A stretch of DNA of 64,000 bases from Petrolisthes cinctipes (GCA_033782935.1 JAWQEG010001440.1:682001-746000); one strand, 5' to 3'. Positions 28,001 to 42,717 are shown, counted from the stretch's first letter. Numbers and translations: made by a program. Notes: generated by a model not told the origin, from the sequence alone.

Positions 28001-30263
28001 TACAGAAGATGCATGCACATATCGACTTTTGGGCACCTAAAATATCGATTTTGAGCATGTTTTGGGTCTGTATCTTGAAAACATTCTAACTAGGAGTAGG
28101 CATGTACAGATTGCTTCTAGTACCTAAAAATACCGAATTTTCGGGTTTTTTGAGCCTGAATTTGAGATATTTACAGGTACAAAAGATGCATGCACATATC
28201 GACTTTGGACACTTAAAATATCGATTTTTAGCATGTTTTTAGCCTATATTTTGAAAAAATTCTAGCACTGAGTAGGCATGTACAGATCCCTTCTGGGACC
28301 CAAAAATATCGAATTTTCGAGTGTTTTGAGTTTCAATTTGGGATATAAACGGGTGCAGAAGATGCATACACATATTGACTTTGGTCACCTAAAATATCGA
28401 TTTTCAGTATGTTTTGGGCCTGTATTTTGAAAATACTCTACCACGGAGTAGGCAAGTACAGATCGCTTGTGGGACGACCCCAAAATATCGAATTTTCGGG
28501 TGTTTGGAGCCTGAATTTGATATATAAACGGGTACAGAAAATGCATCCACATATCGAATTTTGGGCACCTAAAAGATCGATTTTCAATATGTTTTGGGCC
28601 TGTATATTGAAAATACTCTAACACGGAGTAGTCATGTACAGATCGCTTCTGGGACCCCAAAATATCGAATTTTCGGGTGTTTTGGGCCTGAATTTGGAAT
28701 AAAAACGGGTACAAAAGATGCATACACATATCGACTTTGGACACTTAAAATATCGATTTTTAGCATGTTGTGAACCTATATTTTGAAAACATTCTAGCAC
28801 TGAGTAGGCATGTACAGATCGCTTCTGGGACCCCAAAATATCGAATTTTCGGGTGTTTTGGGCCGGAAATTGAGATATCGACTTTGGGCACCTAAAATAT
28901 AGATTTTTAGCATGTTTTGGGCCTATATTTTGAAAATATTCTAGCACTGAGTAGGCATGAACAGATCGCTTCTGGGACCCCAAAATATCGAATTTTCGGG
29001 TGTTTTGAGCCTGAATTTGAGATATAAACGGGTACAGAAGATGCATGCACATATCGACTTTTGGGCAACTAAAATATCGATTTTGAGCATGTTTTGGGTC
29101 TGTATCTTGAAAATATTCTAACTAAGAGTAGGCATGTACAGTTCGCTTCTGGGACCTCAAAATATCGAATTTTCGGGTGTTTTGGGCCTGAATTTGTAAT
29201 ATCGACTTTGGGCACCTAAAATATCGATTTTTAGCATGTTTTGAGCCTATATTTTGAAAACATTCTAGCACTGAGTAGGCATGTACAGATCGCTTCTGGG
29301 ACCCCAAAATATCGAATTTCCGGGTGTTTTGGGCCGGAATTTGAGATATCGACTTTGGGCACCTAAAATATCAATTTTTAGCATGTTTTGGGCCTATATT
29401 TTGAAAATATTCTAGCAATGAGTAGGCATGTACAGATCGCTTCTGGGACCCCAAAATATCGAATTTTCGGGTGTTTTGAGCCAGAATTTGAGATATAAAC
29501 GGGTACAGAAGATGCATGCACATATCGACTTTAGGGCACCTAAAATATCGATTTTGAGCATGTTTTGGGTCTGTATCTTGAAAACATTCTAAATAGGAGT
29601 AGGCATGTACAGATCGCTTCTAGTACCCAAAAATACCGAATTTTCGGGTGTTTTGAGCCTGAATTTGAGATATAAACGGGTACAAAAGATGCATGCACAT
29701 ATCGACTTTGGACACTTAAAATATCGATTTTTAGCATGTTTTGAGCCTATATTTTGAAAACATTCTAGCACTGAGTAGGCATGTACAGATCGCTTCTGGG
29801 ACCCAAAAATATCGAATTTTCGAGTGTTTTGTGGTTGAATTTGGGATATAAACGGGTGCAGAATATGCATACGCATATTAACTTTGGTCACCTAAAATAT
29901 CGATTTTCAGCATGTTTGGGGCCTGTATTTTGAAAATACTCTAACACGGCGTAGGCAAGTACAGATCGCTTTTGGGACCCCAAAATATCGAATTTACGTT
30001 TGTTTGGAGCCTGAATTTGAGATATAAACGGGTACAGAAGATGCATCCACATATCGACTTTTAGGCACCTAAAAGATCGATTTTCAGTATGTTTTGGGCC
30101 TGTATATTGAAAATACTCTAACACGGTGTAGGCATGTACAGATCGTTTCTGGGATCCCAAAACATCGAATTTTCGGGTGTTTTGGGCCTGAATTTGAGAT
30201 ATCGACTTTGGGCACCTAAAATATCGATTTTAGCATGTTTTGGGCCTATATTTTGAAAATATT
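21725..30263. repeat. 4,621-bp tandem duplication, second copy internally shortened
   Basis: Copy 1 is about 21725-26345 and copy 2 begins immediately at 26346. Positions 21725-24440 match 26346-29061 at offset 4,621; by eye I found only four single-base differences (23202/27823, 23269/27890, 23900/28521, 24153/28774). Copy 2 then carries a roughly 157-bp stretch like 26999-27155 and rejoins copy 1 so that 25330-26375 matches 29218-30263 at offset 3,888, a net loss of 733 bp. The near identity marks it as one of the youngest rearrangements in the left array. Confidence 0.85.
23060..25224. repeat. 1,384-bp internal periodicity inside the 4,621-bp unit
   Basis: Sequence at about 23060-23840 recurs at about 24444-25224 with offset 1,384. 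Shared marks are the gtaagcaagtacagatcac form, ttcgggttttttgagcc, gagatatttacagg and cagatcccttctggg. The 4,621-bp block was therefore itself built by an earlier, smaller duplication. Confidence 0.7.
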
Positions 30264-32525
30264 GTAGCACTAAGTAGGCATGAACAGATCACTTCTGGGA
30301 CCCCAAAATATCGAATTTTCGGGTGTTTTGAGCATGAATTTGAGATATAAACGGGTACAGAAGATGCATGGACATATCGACTTTGGACACTTAAAATATT
30401 GATTTTTAGCATGTTTTGAGCCTATATTTTGAAAACATTCTAGCACTGAGTAGGCATGTACATATCGTTTCTGGGATCCAAAAATATCGAATTTTCGGGT
30501 GTTTTGAGGTTGAATTTGGGATATAAACAGGTGCAGGAGATGCATACATGTTGACTTTGGTCACCTAACATATCGATTTTCAGCATGTTTTGGGTCTGTA
30601 TCTTGAAAACATTCTAACTAGGAGTAGGCATGTACAGATCGCTTCTAGTACCCAAAAATACCGAATTTTCGGGTGTTTTGAGCCTGAATTTCAGATATAA
30701 ACGGGTACAAAAGATGAATGCACATATCGACTTTGGACACTTAAAATATCGATTTTTAGCATGTTTTTAGCCTATATTTTGAAAACATTCTAGCAATGAG
30801 TAGGCATGTACAGATCCCTTCTGGGACCCAAAAATATCGAATTTTCGAGTGTTTTGAGGTTGAATTTGGGATATAAACGGTTGCAGAAGATGCATACACA
30901 TATTGACTTTGGTCACCTAAAATATCGATTTTCAGTATGTTTTGGGCCTGTATTTTAAAAATACTCTACCACGGAGTAGGCAAGTACAGATCGCTTCTGG
31001 GACCCCAAAATATCGAATTTTCGGGGGTTTAGAGCCTGAATTTGAGATATAAACGGGTACAGAAGATGCATCCACATATCGACTTTTGGTCACCTAAAAG
31101 ATCGATTTTCAGTATGTTTTGGGCCTGTATATTGAAAATACTCTAACACGGAGTAGGCATGTACAGATCGCTTCTGGGACCCAAGAATATCGAATTTTCG
31201 GGTGTTTTAGGCCTGAATTTGATATATCGACTTTGGGCACCTAAAATATCGATTTTAGCATGTTTTGGGCATATATTTTTAAAATATTCTAGCACTGAGT
31301 AGGCATGTACAGATCGTTTCTGGGACCCAAAAAATATCGAATTTTCGGGTGTTTTGAGGTTGAATTTGGGATATAAACGGGTGCATAAGATGCTTACACA
31401 TGTTGACTTTGGTCACCTAAAATATCGATTTTCAGCAAGTTTTGGGCTTGTATTTTGAAAATACTCTAACACGAAGTAGGCATGTACAGATCGCTTCTGG
31501 TACCCCAAAATATCGAATTTCCGGGTGTTTTGGGCCGGAATTTGAGATATCGACTTTGGGCACCTAAAATATAGATTTTTAGCATGTTTTGGGCCTATAT
31601 TTTGAAAATATTCTAGCACTGAGTTGGCATGTACAGATCGCTTCTGGGACCCCAAAATATCGAATTTTAGGGTGTTTTGAGCCAGAATTTGAGATATAAA
31701 CGGGTACAGAAGATGCATGCACATATCGACTTTTGGGCACCTAAAATATCGATTTTTAAGCTTGTTTTGGGTCTGTATCTTGAAAACAAACTAACTAGGA
31801 GTAGGCATGTACAGATCGCTTCTAGTACCCAAAAATATCGAATTTTCGGGTGTTTTGAGCCTTAATTTGAGATTTAAACGGGTACAAAAGATGCATGCAC
31901 ATATCGACTTTGGACACTTAATATATCGATTTTTAGCATGTTTTGAGCCTATATTTTGAAAACATTCTAGCACTGAGTAGGCATGTACAGATCGCTTCTG
32001 AGACCTAAAAATATCGAATTTTCGAGTGTTTTGAGCCTGAATTTGAGATATAAACGGGTACAGAAGATGCATGCACATATCGACTTTTGGGTACCTAAAA
32101 GATCGATTTTCAGTATGTTTTGGGACTGTATATTGAAAATACTCTAACACGGAGTAGGCATGTACAGATCGCTTCTGGGACCCCAAAATATCGAATTTTC
32201 GGGTGTTTTGGGCCGGAATTTGAGATATCAACTTTGGGCTCCTAAAATATAGATTTTTAGCATGATTTGGACCTATAATTTGAAAATATTCTAGCACTAA
32301 GTAGGCATGTGCAGATCACTTCTGAGACAACAAAATATCGAATTTTCGGGTGTTTTGAGCCAGAATTTGAGATATAAACGGGTACAAAAGATGCATGCAC
32401 ATACCGACTTATGGTCACCTAAAATATCGATTTTGAGCATGTTTTGGGTCTGTATCTTGAAAACATTCTAACTAGGAGTAGGCATGTACAGATTGCTTCT
32501 AGTACCTAAAAATACCGAATTTTCG

Positions 32526-32537
32526 TTTTTTTTTTTT
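32526..32537. repeat. Poly-T run (T12) inside a satellite monomer
   Basis: Twelve consecutive T replace the usual gggtgttttg after aattttcg. A T13 run occupies the same monomer position at 33382-33394, about 857 bp downstream, with the same surrounding variants. Confidence 0.9.
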
Positions 32538-33381
32538 AGCCTGAATTTGAGATATAAACAGGTACAACAGATGCATGCACATATCGACTTTGGACACCTA
32601 AAATATCGATTTTTAGCATTTTTTGAGCCTACATTTTGAAAACATTCTAGCACTGAGTAGGCATGTCCAGATCGCTTCTGGGACCCAAAAATATCGAATT
32701 TTCGAGTGTTTTGAGGTTGAATTTGGGATATAAACGGGTGCAGAAGATGCATACACATATTGACTTTGGTCACCTAAAATATCGATTTTCAGCATGTTTT
32801 GGGCCTGTATTTTGAAAATACTCTAACACGGCGTATGCAAGTACAGATCGCTTTTGGGACCCCAAAATATAGAATTTACGGGTGTTTGGAGCCTGAATTT
32901 GAGATATAAACGGGAACAGAAGATGCTTCCACATATCGATTTTTGGGCACCTAAAAGATCGATTTTCAGTATGTTTTGGGCCTGTATATTGAAAATACTC
33001 TAACACGGAGTAGGCATGTACAGATCGCTTCTGGGACCCCAAAATATCGAATTTTCGGGTGTTTTGGGCCAGAATTTGAGATATCAACTTTGTGCACCTA
33101 AAATATCGATTTTTAGCATTATTTGGGCCTATATTTTGAAAATATTCTAGCACTAAGTAGGCTTGTACAGATCACTTCTGAGACAACAAAATATCGAATT
33201 TTCTGGTGTTTTGAGCCTGAATTTGAGATATAAACGGGTACAGAAGATGCATGCACATATCGACTTTTGGGCACCTAAAATATCGATTTTGAGCATGTTT
33301 TGGGTCTGTATCTTGAAAACATTCTAACTAGAAGTAGGCATGTACAGATCGCTTCTAGTACATAAAAATACCGAATTTTCG

Positions 33382-33394
33382 TTTTTTTTTTTTT
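33382..33394. repeat. Poly-T run (T13) inside a satellite monomer
   Basis: Thirteen consecutive T at the same monomer position as the run at 32526-32537. One expansion followed by duplication explains both better than two independent expansions. Confidence 0.9.
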
Positions 33395-36185
33395 AGCCTG
33401 AGTTTGAGATATAAACAGGTACAAAAGATGCATGCACATATCGACTTTGGACACTTAAAATATCGATTTTTAGCATGTTTTAAGCCTATATTTTGAAAAC
33501 ATTCTAGCACTGAGTAGGCATGTACAGATCGCTTCTGGGACCCAAAAATATCGAATTTTCGAGTGTTTTGAGGTTGAATTTGGGATATAAACGGGTGCAG
33601 AAGATGCATACACATGTTGACTTTGGTCACCTAAAATATCGATTTTCAGCATGTTTTGGGCCTGTATTTTGAAAATACTCTAACACAGAGTAGGTATGTA
33701 CAGATCGCTTCTGGAACCTCAAAATATCGAATTTTCGGGTGTTTTGGGCCTGAATTTGGGATATCGACTTTGGGCACCTAAAATATCGATTTTTAGCATG
33801 TTGTGGGCCTATATTTTGAAAATATTCTAGAACAGAGTATAAATGTACAGATCGCCTCTTGGACCCCAAAATATCGAACTTTTGGGTGTTTTGAGCCTGA
33901 ATTTGAGATATAAACGGGTACAGAAGATGCATGCACATATCGACTTTTGGGCACATAAAATATCGATTTTGTACATGTTTTGGGTCTGTATCTTGAAAAC
34001 ATTCTAACTAGGAGTAGGCATGTACAGATCGCTTCTAGGACCCAAAAATACCGAATTTTCGGGTGTTTTGGGTGAATTTGAGATATCGATTTTTGGCATC
34101 TAAAATATCGATTTTTAGCATGTTTTTTGCCTATACTTTAAAAATATTCTAGCACTGAGTAGGCATGTACAGATCGCTTGTGGGACCCCAAAATATCGAT
34201 TTTTCGGGTGTTTTGAGGTTGAATTTGGGATATAAACGGGTGCAGAAGATGCATCCACATATTGACTTTGGTCACCTAAATTATCGATTTTCAGCATGTT
34301 TTATTCCTGTATTTTGAAAATACTCTAACACGGAGTAGGCAAGTACAGATAGCTTCTGGGACCCCAAAATATCGAATTTTCGGGTGTTTTGAGCCTGAAT
34401 TTGAGATATAAACGGGTACAGAAGATGCATCCACATATCGACTTTCGGGCACCTAAAAGATCGATTTTCAGTATGTTTTGGGCCTGTTTATTGAAAATAC
34501 TCTAACACTGAGTAGGCATGTACAGTTCGCTTCTAGGATCCCTAAATATCGAATTTTCGGGTGTTTTGGGCCTGAATTTGAGATATAAACGGGTGTACAA
34601 AATGGATACACATATTGACTTTGGTCACCTAAAATATCGATTTTCAGCATGTTTTTGGCCTGTATTTTGAAAATACTCTAACACGGAGTAGGCATGTATA
34701 GATCGATTCTGGGACCCCAAAATATCGAATTTTCGGGTGTTTTGGGTGAATTTGAGATATCGACTTTTGGCACCTAAAATATCGATTTTTAGCAAGTTTT
34801 GGGCCTATATTTTGAAAATATTCTAGCACTGAGTAGGCACGTACAGATCGATTCTGGGACCCCAAAATATCGAATTTTCGGGTGTTTAGAGCCTGAATTT
34901 GATATATAAACGGGTACAGAAGATGCATTCACATACCGACTTTTGGGCACCTAAAATATCGATTTGAGCATGTTTTGGGTCAGTATCTTGAAAACATTAT
35001 AACTAGGAGAAGGCATGTACAGATCGCTTCTAGGACCCAAAAATACCGAATTTTCGGGTGTTTTGAGCCTGATTTTGAGATATAAACGGGTACAGAAGAT
35101 GCATGCACATATCGACTTTGGACACTTAAAATATCGATTTTTAGCATGTTTTGAGCCTATATTTTGAAAACATTCTAGCACTGAGAAGGCATGTACAGAT
35201 CATTTCTGAGACCCAAAAATATCGAATTATCGGGCGTTTAAAGGTTGAATTTGGGATATAAACGGGTGCAGAAGATGCATACACATATTGACTTTGGGCA
35301 CCTAAAATATCGATTTTCAGCATGTTATGGGCCTGTATTTTGAAAATACTCTAACACGGAATATGCATGCACAGATCGCTTCTGGGACCCCAAAATATCG
35401 AATTTTCGGGTGTTTTGGGCCTGAATTTGAGATATCGACTTTGGGCACCTAAAATATCGATTTTTAGCATGTTTTGGGCCTATATTTTGAAAATATTCTA
35501 GCACTAAGTAGAAATGTACAGATCACTTCTGGGACCCCAAAATATCGAATTTTCGGGTGTTTTGAGCCTGAATTTGAGATATAAACCGGTACAGATGATG
35601 CATGAACATATCGACTATGGACACTTAAAATATCGATTTTTAGCATGTTTTGAGCCTATATTTTAAAAACATTATAGGACTGAGTAGGCATGTACAGATC
35701 GCTTCTGGAACCCCAAAATATCGAATTTTCGGGTGTTTGGAGCCTGAATTTGAGATATAAACGGGTACAGAAGATGCATGCACATATCGACTTTTGGGCA
35801 CCTAAAATATCGATTTTGAGCATGTTTTGTGTCTGTATCTTAAAAACATTCTACCTAGGAGAAGGCATGTACAGATCGCTTCTAGGACCCAAAAGTACCG
35901 AATTTTCGGGTGTTTTAAGCCTGAATTTGAGATATAAACGGGTACAGAAGATGCATACACATATCGACTTTTGGGAACCTAAAGTATCGATTTTCTGTAT
36001 GTTTTGGGCCTGTATATTGAAAATACTCTAACACGGAGTAGGCATGTACAGATCGCTTCTCGGACCCCAAAATATAGAATTTTCGGGTGTTTTGGGCCTG
36101 AATTTGAGATATCGACTTTGAGCACCCAAGATATCGATTTTTAGCTTGTTTTGGGCCTATATTTTCAAAATATTCTAGCACTGAG

Positions 36186-36452
36186 TAGGCATGTACCGAT
36201 CGCTTCTGGGACCCAAAAATGTCGAATTTTCGGGTGTTTTGAGCCTGAATTTGAGATATAAACGGGTACAGAAGATGCAAGCACATATCGACTTTTGGGC
36301 ACATAAAAGATCGATTTTCAGTATGTTTTGGGCCTGTATATTGATATCTCAAACGGATACAAAATATACATGCACATATTGACTTTGGGGACTTAAAATA
36401 TCGATTTTTAACATGTTTTGGGCCTGTATTTTAAAAATACTCTAACACGGAG
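36186..36452. repeat. Monomer pair with three half-units (267 bp) and a scrambled junction
   Basis: The distance between successive gtaggcatg marks here is 267 bp, or three units of 89, instead of about 352 for two full monomers. The break is near 36343: the end of a half B (ggcctgtatattga) is followed by the end of a half A (aaacggatac). The 10 bases at 36344-36353 read as the reverse complement of the normal tttgagatat, which could be a micro-inversion at the join or coincidence. Loss of one half-unit by out-of-register exchange is the simplest explanation. Confidence 0.75.
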
Positions 36453-38593
36453 TAGGCATGTACAGATCGCTTCTGGGACCATAAAATATCGAATTTTCGT
36501 GTGTTTTGGGCCTGAATTTGAGATATCGACTTTGGGCACCTAAAATATTGATTTTTAGCATGTTTTGGGCTTGTATTTTGAAAATACTCTAACACGGAGT
36601 AGGCATGTACAGATCGCTTGTTGGACACCAAAATATCGAATTTTCGGGTGTTTGGAGCCTGAATTTAAGATATAAACGGGTACAGAAGATGCATGCACAT
36701 ATCGACTTTGGACACTTAAAATAACGATTTTTAGCATGTTTTGACCCTATATATTGAAAACATTCTAGCACTGAGTAGGAATGTACAGATCGCTTCTGGG
36801 ACCCCAAAATATCGAATTTTCGGGTGTTTTGTGCCTTAATTTGAGATATAAAAGGGTACAGAAGATGCATGCACATATTGACTTTGGGCACCTAAAATAT
36901 CGATTTTAAGCATGTTTTGGGTGTGTATCTTGAAAACATTCTAACTAGGAGTAGGCATGTACAGATTGCTTCTAGGACCCAAAAATACCGAATTTTTGGG
37001 TGTTTTGAGCCTGAATTTGAGATATAATCGGGTACAGAAGATGAATGCACATATTATGACCTAGGATACTTAAAATATCGTTTTTGAGCATGTTTTGAGC
37101 CTATATTTTGAAAACATTCTAGCACTAAGTAGGCATGTACAGTTCGCTTCTGTAGACCCAAAAATATCGATTTTTCGGGTGTTTTGAGGTTGATTTGGGA
37201 TATAAACAGGTGCAGAAGATGCATACACATATTGACGTTGGGAACCTAAATTATCGATTTTCAGCATGTTTTGGGCCTTTAGCTGAGTAGGCATGTACAT
37301 ATCGCTTCTGGGACCCCAAAATATCGAATTTTTGGGTGTTTGGAGCCTGAATTTGAGATATGAACGGGTACAGAAGATGCATGCACATATCGACTTTTGG
37401 GCACATAAAAGATCGATTTTCAGTATGTTATGGGCCTTTATTTTCAAAATACTCTAACATGGAATAGGCATGTACAGATCGCTTCAAGGACTCCAAAATA
37501 TCGAATTTTCGGGTGTTTTGGGCCTGAATTTGAGATATCGACTTTGGGCACCTAAAATATCGATTTTTAGCATGTTTTGGGCCTATATTTTGAAAATATT
37601 CTAGCACTGAGTAGGCATGTACAGATCGCTTCTGGGACCCAAAAATATCGAATTTTATGGTGTTTTGAGCCTGAATTTGAGATATAAACGGATACAGAAG
37701 ATGCATGCACATATTGACTTTGGGCACCTAAAATATCGATTTTCAACATGATTTGGGCCTGTATTTTGAAAATACTCTAACACTGAGTAGGCATGTACAG
37801 ATCGCTTCTGGGACCCAAAAATATCGAATTTTCGGGTGTTTTGAGCCTGAATTTGAGATATAAACGGGTACTGAAGATGCATGCACATATCGACTTTTGG
37901 GCACATAAAATATCGATTTTGAGCATGTTTTGAGTCTGTATCTTGAAAACATTCAAACTAGGAGTAGGCATGTACACATCGCTTCTAGGACCCAAAAATA
38001 CCGAATTTTCGGGTGTTTTGACCCTGAATTTGAGATATAAACGGGTACAGAAGATGCATGCACATATCGACTTTGGACACTTAAAATATCGATTTTAGCA
38101 TGTTCTGAGCCTATATTTTGAAAACATTCTAGTACTGAGTAGGCATGTACAGATTGCTTCTATGACACAAAAATATCAAATTTTCGGGTGTTTTGAGGTT
38201 GAATTTGGGTTATTAACGGGTGCAGAAGATGCATACACATATTGACTTTGGGCACCTTTAAATATCGATTTTCAGCATGTTTTGGGCTTGTATCTGAGTA
38301 GGCATGTACAGATCGCTTCTGGGACCCCAAAATATCGAATTTTCTGGTGTTTTGTGCCTGAATTTTAAATATCGAGTTTCGGCATCTAAAATATCGATTA
38401 TTAGCATGTTTTGGGCCTATATTTTAAAAATATTCTAACTAGGAGTAGGCACGTACAGATCGCTTCTAGGTCCCCCAAAAAACAAATTTTCGTGTGTTTT
38501 GAGCCTGAATTTCAGATATAAACGGGTACAGAAGATTCATGCACATATCGACTTTGGACACTTAAAATATAGATTTTTAGCAAGTTTTGAGCC

Positions 38594-38604
38594 TTTTTTT
38601 TTTT
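38594..38604. repeat. Poly-T run (T11) inside a satellite monomer
   Basis: Eleven T replace the usual atattttg after gagcct. It lies at a different monomer position from the runs at 32526 and 33382, so it arose separately. Confidence 0.9.
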
Positions 38605-38946
38605 AAACATTCTAGCACTGAGTAGGCATGTACAGATCGTTTCTGGGACCCAAAAATATTGAATTTTCGGGTATTTGGAGCCTGAATTTGAGATATAAAG
38701 GGGTACTGAAGATGCATGCACATATCGACTTTTGGGCACCTAAAATATCGATTTTGAGCATGTTTTGGGTCTGTATCTTGAAAATATTCTAACTAGGAGG
38801 AGGCATGTACAGATCGCTTCTGGGACCCCAAAATTTCGAATTTTCTGGTGTTTTGTGCCTGAATTTTAAATATCGACTTTCGGCACCTAAAATATCGATT
38901 ATTAGCATGTTTTGGGCCTATATTTTGAAAATATTCTAGAACTGAG

Positions 38947-39105
38947 TAGGCATGTACATATCGCTTCTAGGACCCAAAAATATCGAATTTTCGGGTGTTT
39001 TGAGGTTGAATTTGGAATATAAACGGGTGCTTATGATGCATACACATATTGACTTGGAGCACCTAAAATATCGATTTTCAGCATGTTTTGGGTCTGTATT
39101 TTGAA
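38947..39105. repeat. Example 159-bp monomer (17-bp deletion class)
   Basis: The end of half B reads ctgtattttgaaaaggcatg, lacking 17 bp of the normal end. The same deletion occurs near 41791-41800, 2,690 bp downstream, within a monomer sharing the variants tgacttggagcac and gatgcatacacat. The two are therefore copies of one event, and they reveal an older, more diverged higher-order period in this part of the array. Confidence 0.8.
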
Positions 39106-42100
39106 AAGGCATGTACAGATCGCTTCTGGGACCAAAAATATCGAATTTTCGGGTGTTTTGAGGATGAATTTGGGATATAAACGGGTACAGAAGATGCATA
39201 CACATATTGACTTTGGGCACCTAAAATATCGATTATCAGTATGTTTTGGGCCTGTATTTTGAAAATACTCTAACACGGAGTAAACATGTACAGATCGCTT
39301 CTAGGCCCTAAAAATACCGAATTTTCGGGTGTTTTGACCCTGAATTTGAGATATAAACGGGTACAGAAGATGCATGCACTTATCGACTTTTGGGGACCTA
39401 AAATATTAATTATCAGTATGTTTTGGGCCTATATTTTTAAAATACTCTAACACGGAGTAGGCATGTACAGATCGCTTCTTGGACCCCAAAATATCGAATT
39501 CTCGGGTGTTTTGAGCCTGAATTTGAGATATAAACGGGTACAGAAGATGCATGCACATATCGACTTTTGGGCACCTAAAATTTCGATTTTGAGCATGTTT
39601 TGGGTCTGTATCTTAAAAACATTCGAACTAGGAGTAGGCATGTACAAATCGCTTCTGGGACCCAAAAATATCGAATTTTCGGGTGTTTTGAGGTTGAATT
39701 AGGGATATAAACGGGTGCAGAAGATGCATACACATATTGACTTTGGGCACCTAAAATATCGATTATCAGTATGTTTTAGGCCTGTATTTTGAAAATACTC
39801 TAACACGGAGTAGGCATATACAGATCGCTTTTTGGACCCCAAAATAACGAATTTTCGGGTGTTTTGTGCCTGAATTTGAGATATCGTCTTTGGGCACCTA
39901 AAATATCGATTTTTAGCATGTTTTGGGCCTATATTTTGAAAATATTCTAGCACTGAGTAGGCATTTACAGATCGCTTCTGGGACCGCAAAATATCAAAGT
40001 TTCGGGTGTTTTGAACCTGAATTTGAAATATAAACGGGTACAGAAGATTCATGCACATATTGACTTTGGGCACTTAAAATATCGATTTTCAGCATGTTTT
40101 GGGCCTGTATCTGAGTAGGCTTGTACACATCGCTTCTGGGATCCCAAAATATCGAAATTTCGGGTGTTTTGGACCTGAATTTGAGATATCGACTTTGGGC
40201 ACCTAAAATATCGATTTTTAGCATGTTTTGGGCCTGTATTTTAAATATATTCTAGCATTAAGTAGGCATGTACATATTGCTTCTGGGCCCCAAAAATATT
40301 AAATTTTCGGGTGTTTTGAGCCTGATTTTGAGATATCAACGGGTACAGAAGATGCATGCACATATTGACTTTGGGCACCTAAAATATCGATTTTCAGCAT
40401 GTTTAGGGCCAGTATTTTGAAAATACTCTAACACGGAGTAGGCATGTACAGATCGCTTCTTGGACCCCAAAATATCGAATTTTCGGGTGTTTGGAGCCTG
40501 AATTTGAGATATAAACGGGTACAGAAGATGCATGCACATATCGACTTTTGGGCACCTAAAATATCGATTTTGAGCATGTTTTGGGTATGTATCTTGAAAA
40601 CATTCTAACTAGGAGTAGGCTTGTACAAATCGCTTCTGGGACCCAAAAATATCGAATTTTCGGGTGTTTTGAGGTTGAATTTGGGGTATAAACGGGTGCA
40701 GAAGATGCATGCACATATCGACTTTGGACACTTAAAATAACGATTTTTAGCATGTTTTGAGCCAATATTTTGAAAACATTCTAGCACTGAGTAGGCATGT
40801 ACAGATCGCTTCTGGGACCATAAAATATCGAATTTTCGTGTGTTTTGAGGTTGATTTGGGATATAAACGGTTGCAGAAGATGCATACACATATTAACTTT
40901 AGGCACGTAAAATATCAATTTTCAGCATGTTTTGGGCCTGTATCTGAGTAGGCATGTACAGATCGCTTCTGGGACCCCAAAATATCGAATTTTCGGGTGT
41001 TTGGAGCCTGAATTTAAGATATAAACGGTTGCAGAAGATGCATACACATATTAACTTTGGGCACCTAAAATATCGATTTTCAGCATGTTTTGGGCCTGTA
41101 TCTGAGTAGGCATGTACAGGTCGCTTCTGGGACCCCAAAATATTGAATTTTCGGGTGTTTGGAGCCTTAATTTGAGATATAATGGGGTACTGAAGATGCA
41201 TGCACATATCTACTTTTGGGCACCTAAAATATCGATTTTGAGCATGTTTTGGGTCTGTATCTTGAAAACATTCTAACTAGGAGGAAGAATGTACAGATCG
41301 CTTCTAGGCCCAAAAATACCGAATTTTCGGGTGTTTTGAGCCTGCAATTGAGATATAAACGGGTACAGAAGATGCATGCACATATCGACTTTGGACACTT
41401 AAAATATCGATTTTAGCATGTTTTCAGCCTATATTTTGAAAACATTCTAGCACTGAGTAGGCATGTACAGATCGCTTCTGGGACCCCAAAATATCGAATT
41501 TTCGGGTGTTTGGAGCCTGAATTTAAGATATAAACGGGTACAGAAGATGCATGCTCATATCGACTTTTGGGCACCTAAAAGATCAATTTTCAGTATGTTT
41601 TGGGACTGTATTTTGAAAATACTCTAACACGGAGTAGGCATGTACAGATCTTTTCTATGACCCGAAAATATCGAATTTTCGGGTGTTTTGAGATTGAAAT
41701 ATTGGGATATAAACGGGTGCATATGATGCATACACATATTGACTTGGAGCACATAAAATATCGATTTTCATCATGTTTTGGGTCTGTATTTTGAAAAGGT
41801 ATGTACAGATCGCTTCTGGGACCCAAAAATATCGAATTTTAGGGTGTTTTGAGGTGAAATTTGGGATATAAACGGGTGCAGAAGATGCATACACATATTG
41901 ACTTTGGGCACCTAAAATATCGATTATCAGTATGTTTTTTGGCCTGTATTTTGAAAATACTCTAACACGGAGTAGGCATGTACAAATCGCTTCTTGGACC
42001 CCAAAATATCGAATTATCGAGTGTTTTGTGCCTGAATTTGAGATATCGACTTTGGGCACTTAATATATCGATTTTTAGCATGTTTTGGGCCTATATTTTG

Positions 42101-42717
42101 TAAATATTCTAGCACTGAGTAGGCATGTACAGATCGCTTCTTGGACCCCAAAATATCAGAGTTTCGGGTGTTCTGAACCTGAATTTGAAATATAAACAGG
42201 TACAGAAGATGTATGTACATATTGACTTTGGGCACCTAAAATATCGATTTTCAGCATGTTTTGGGCCTGTAATTTGAAAATACTATAACACGGAGTAGGC
42301 ATGTTCAGATCGCTTCTTGGACCCCAAAACATCGAATTTTTTGGTGGTTTTGAGCCTGAATTTGAGATATAAACGGGTACTGAAGATGCATGCATATATC
42401 GACTTTTGAGCACCTAAAAATCGATTTTGAGCTTGTTTTGTTTCTGAATATTGAAAACATTCTAACTAGGAGTAGGCATGTACAGATTGCTTCTAGGCCC
42501 CAAAAATACCGAATTTTCGGGTGTTTTGAACCTGAATTTGAGATATAAACGGTTACAGAAGATGCATGCACATATTGACTTTGGGCACCTAAAATATCGA
42601 TTTTCTGCATGTTTTGGGTCTGTATCTTGAAAACATTCTTACTAGGAGTAGGCATGTACAGATCGCTTCTAGGACCCAAAAATACCGAATTCTCGGGTGT
42701 TTTGAGCCTGAATTTGG

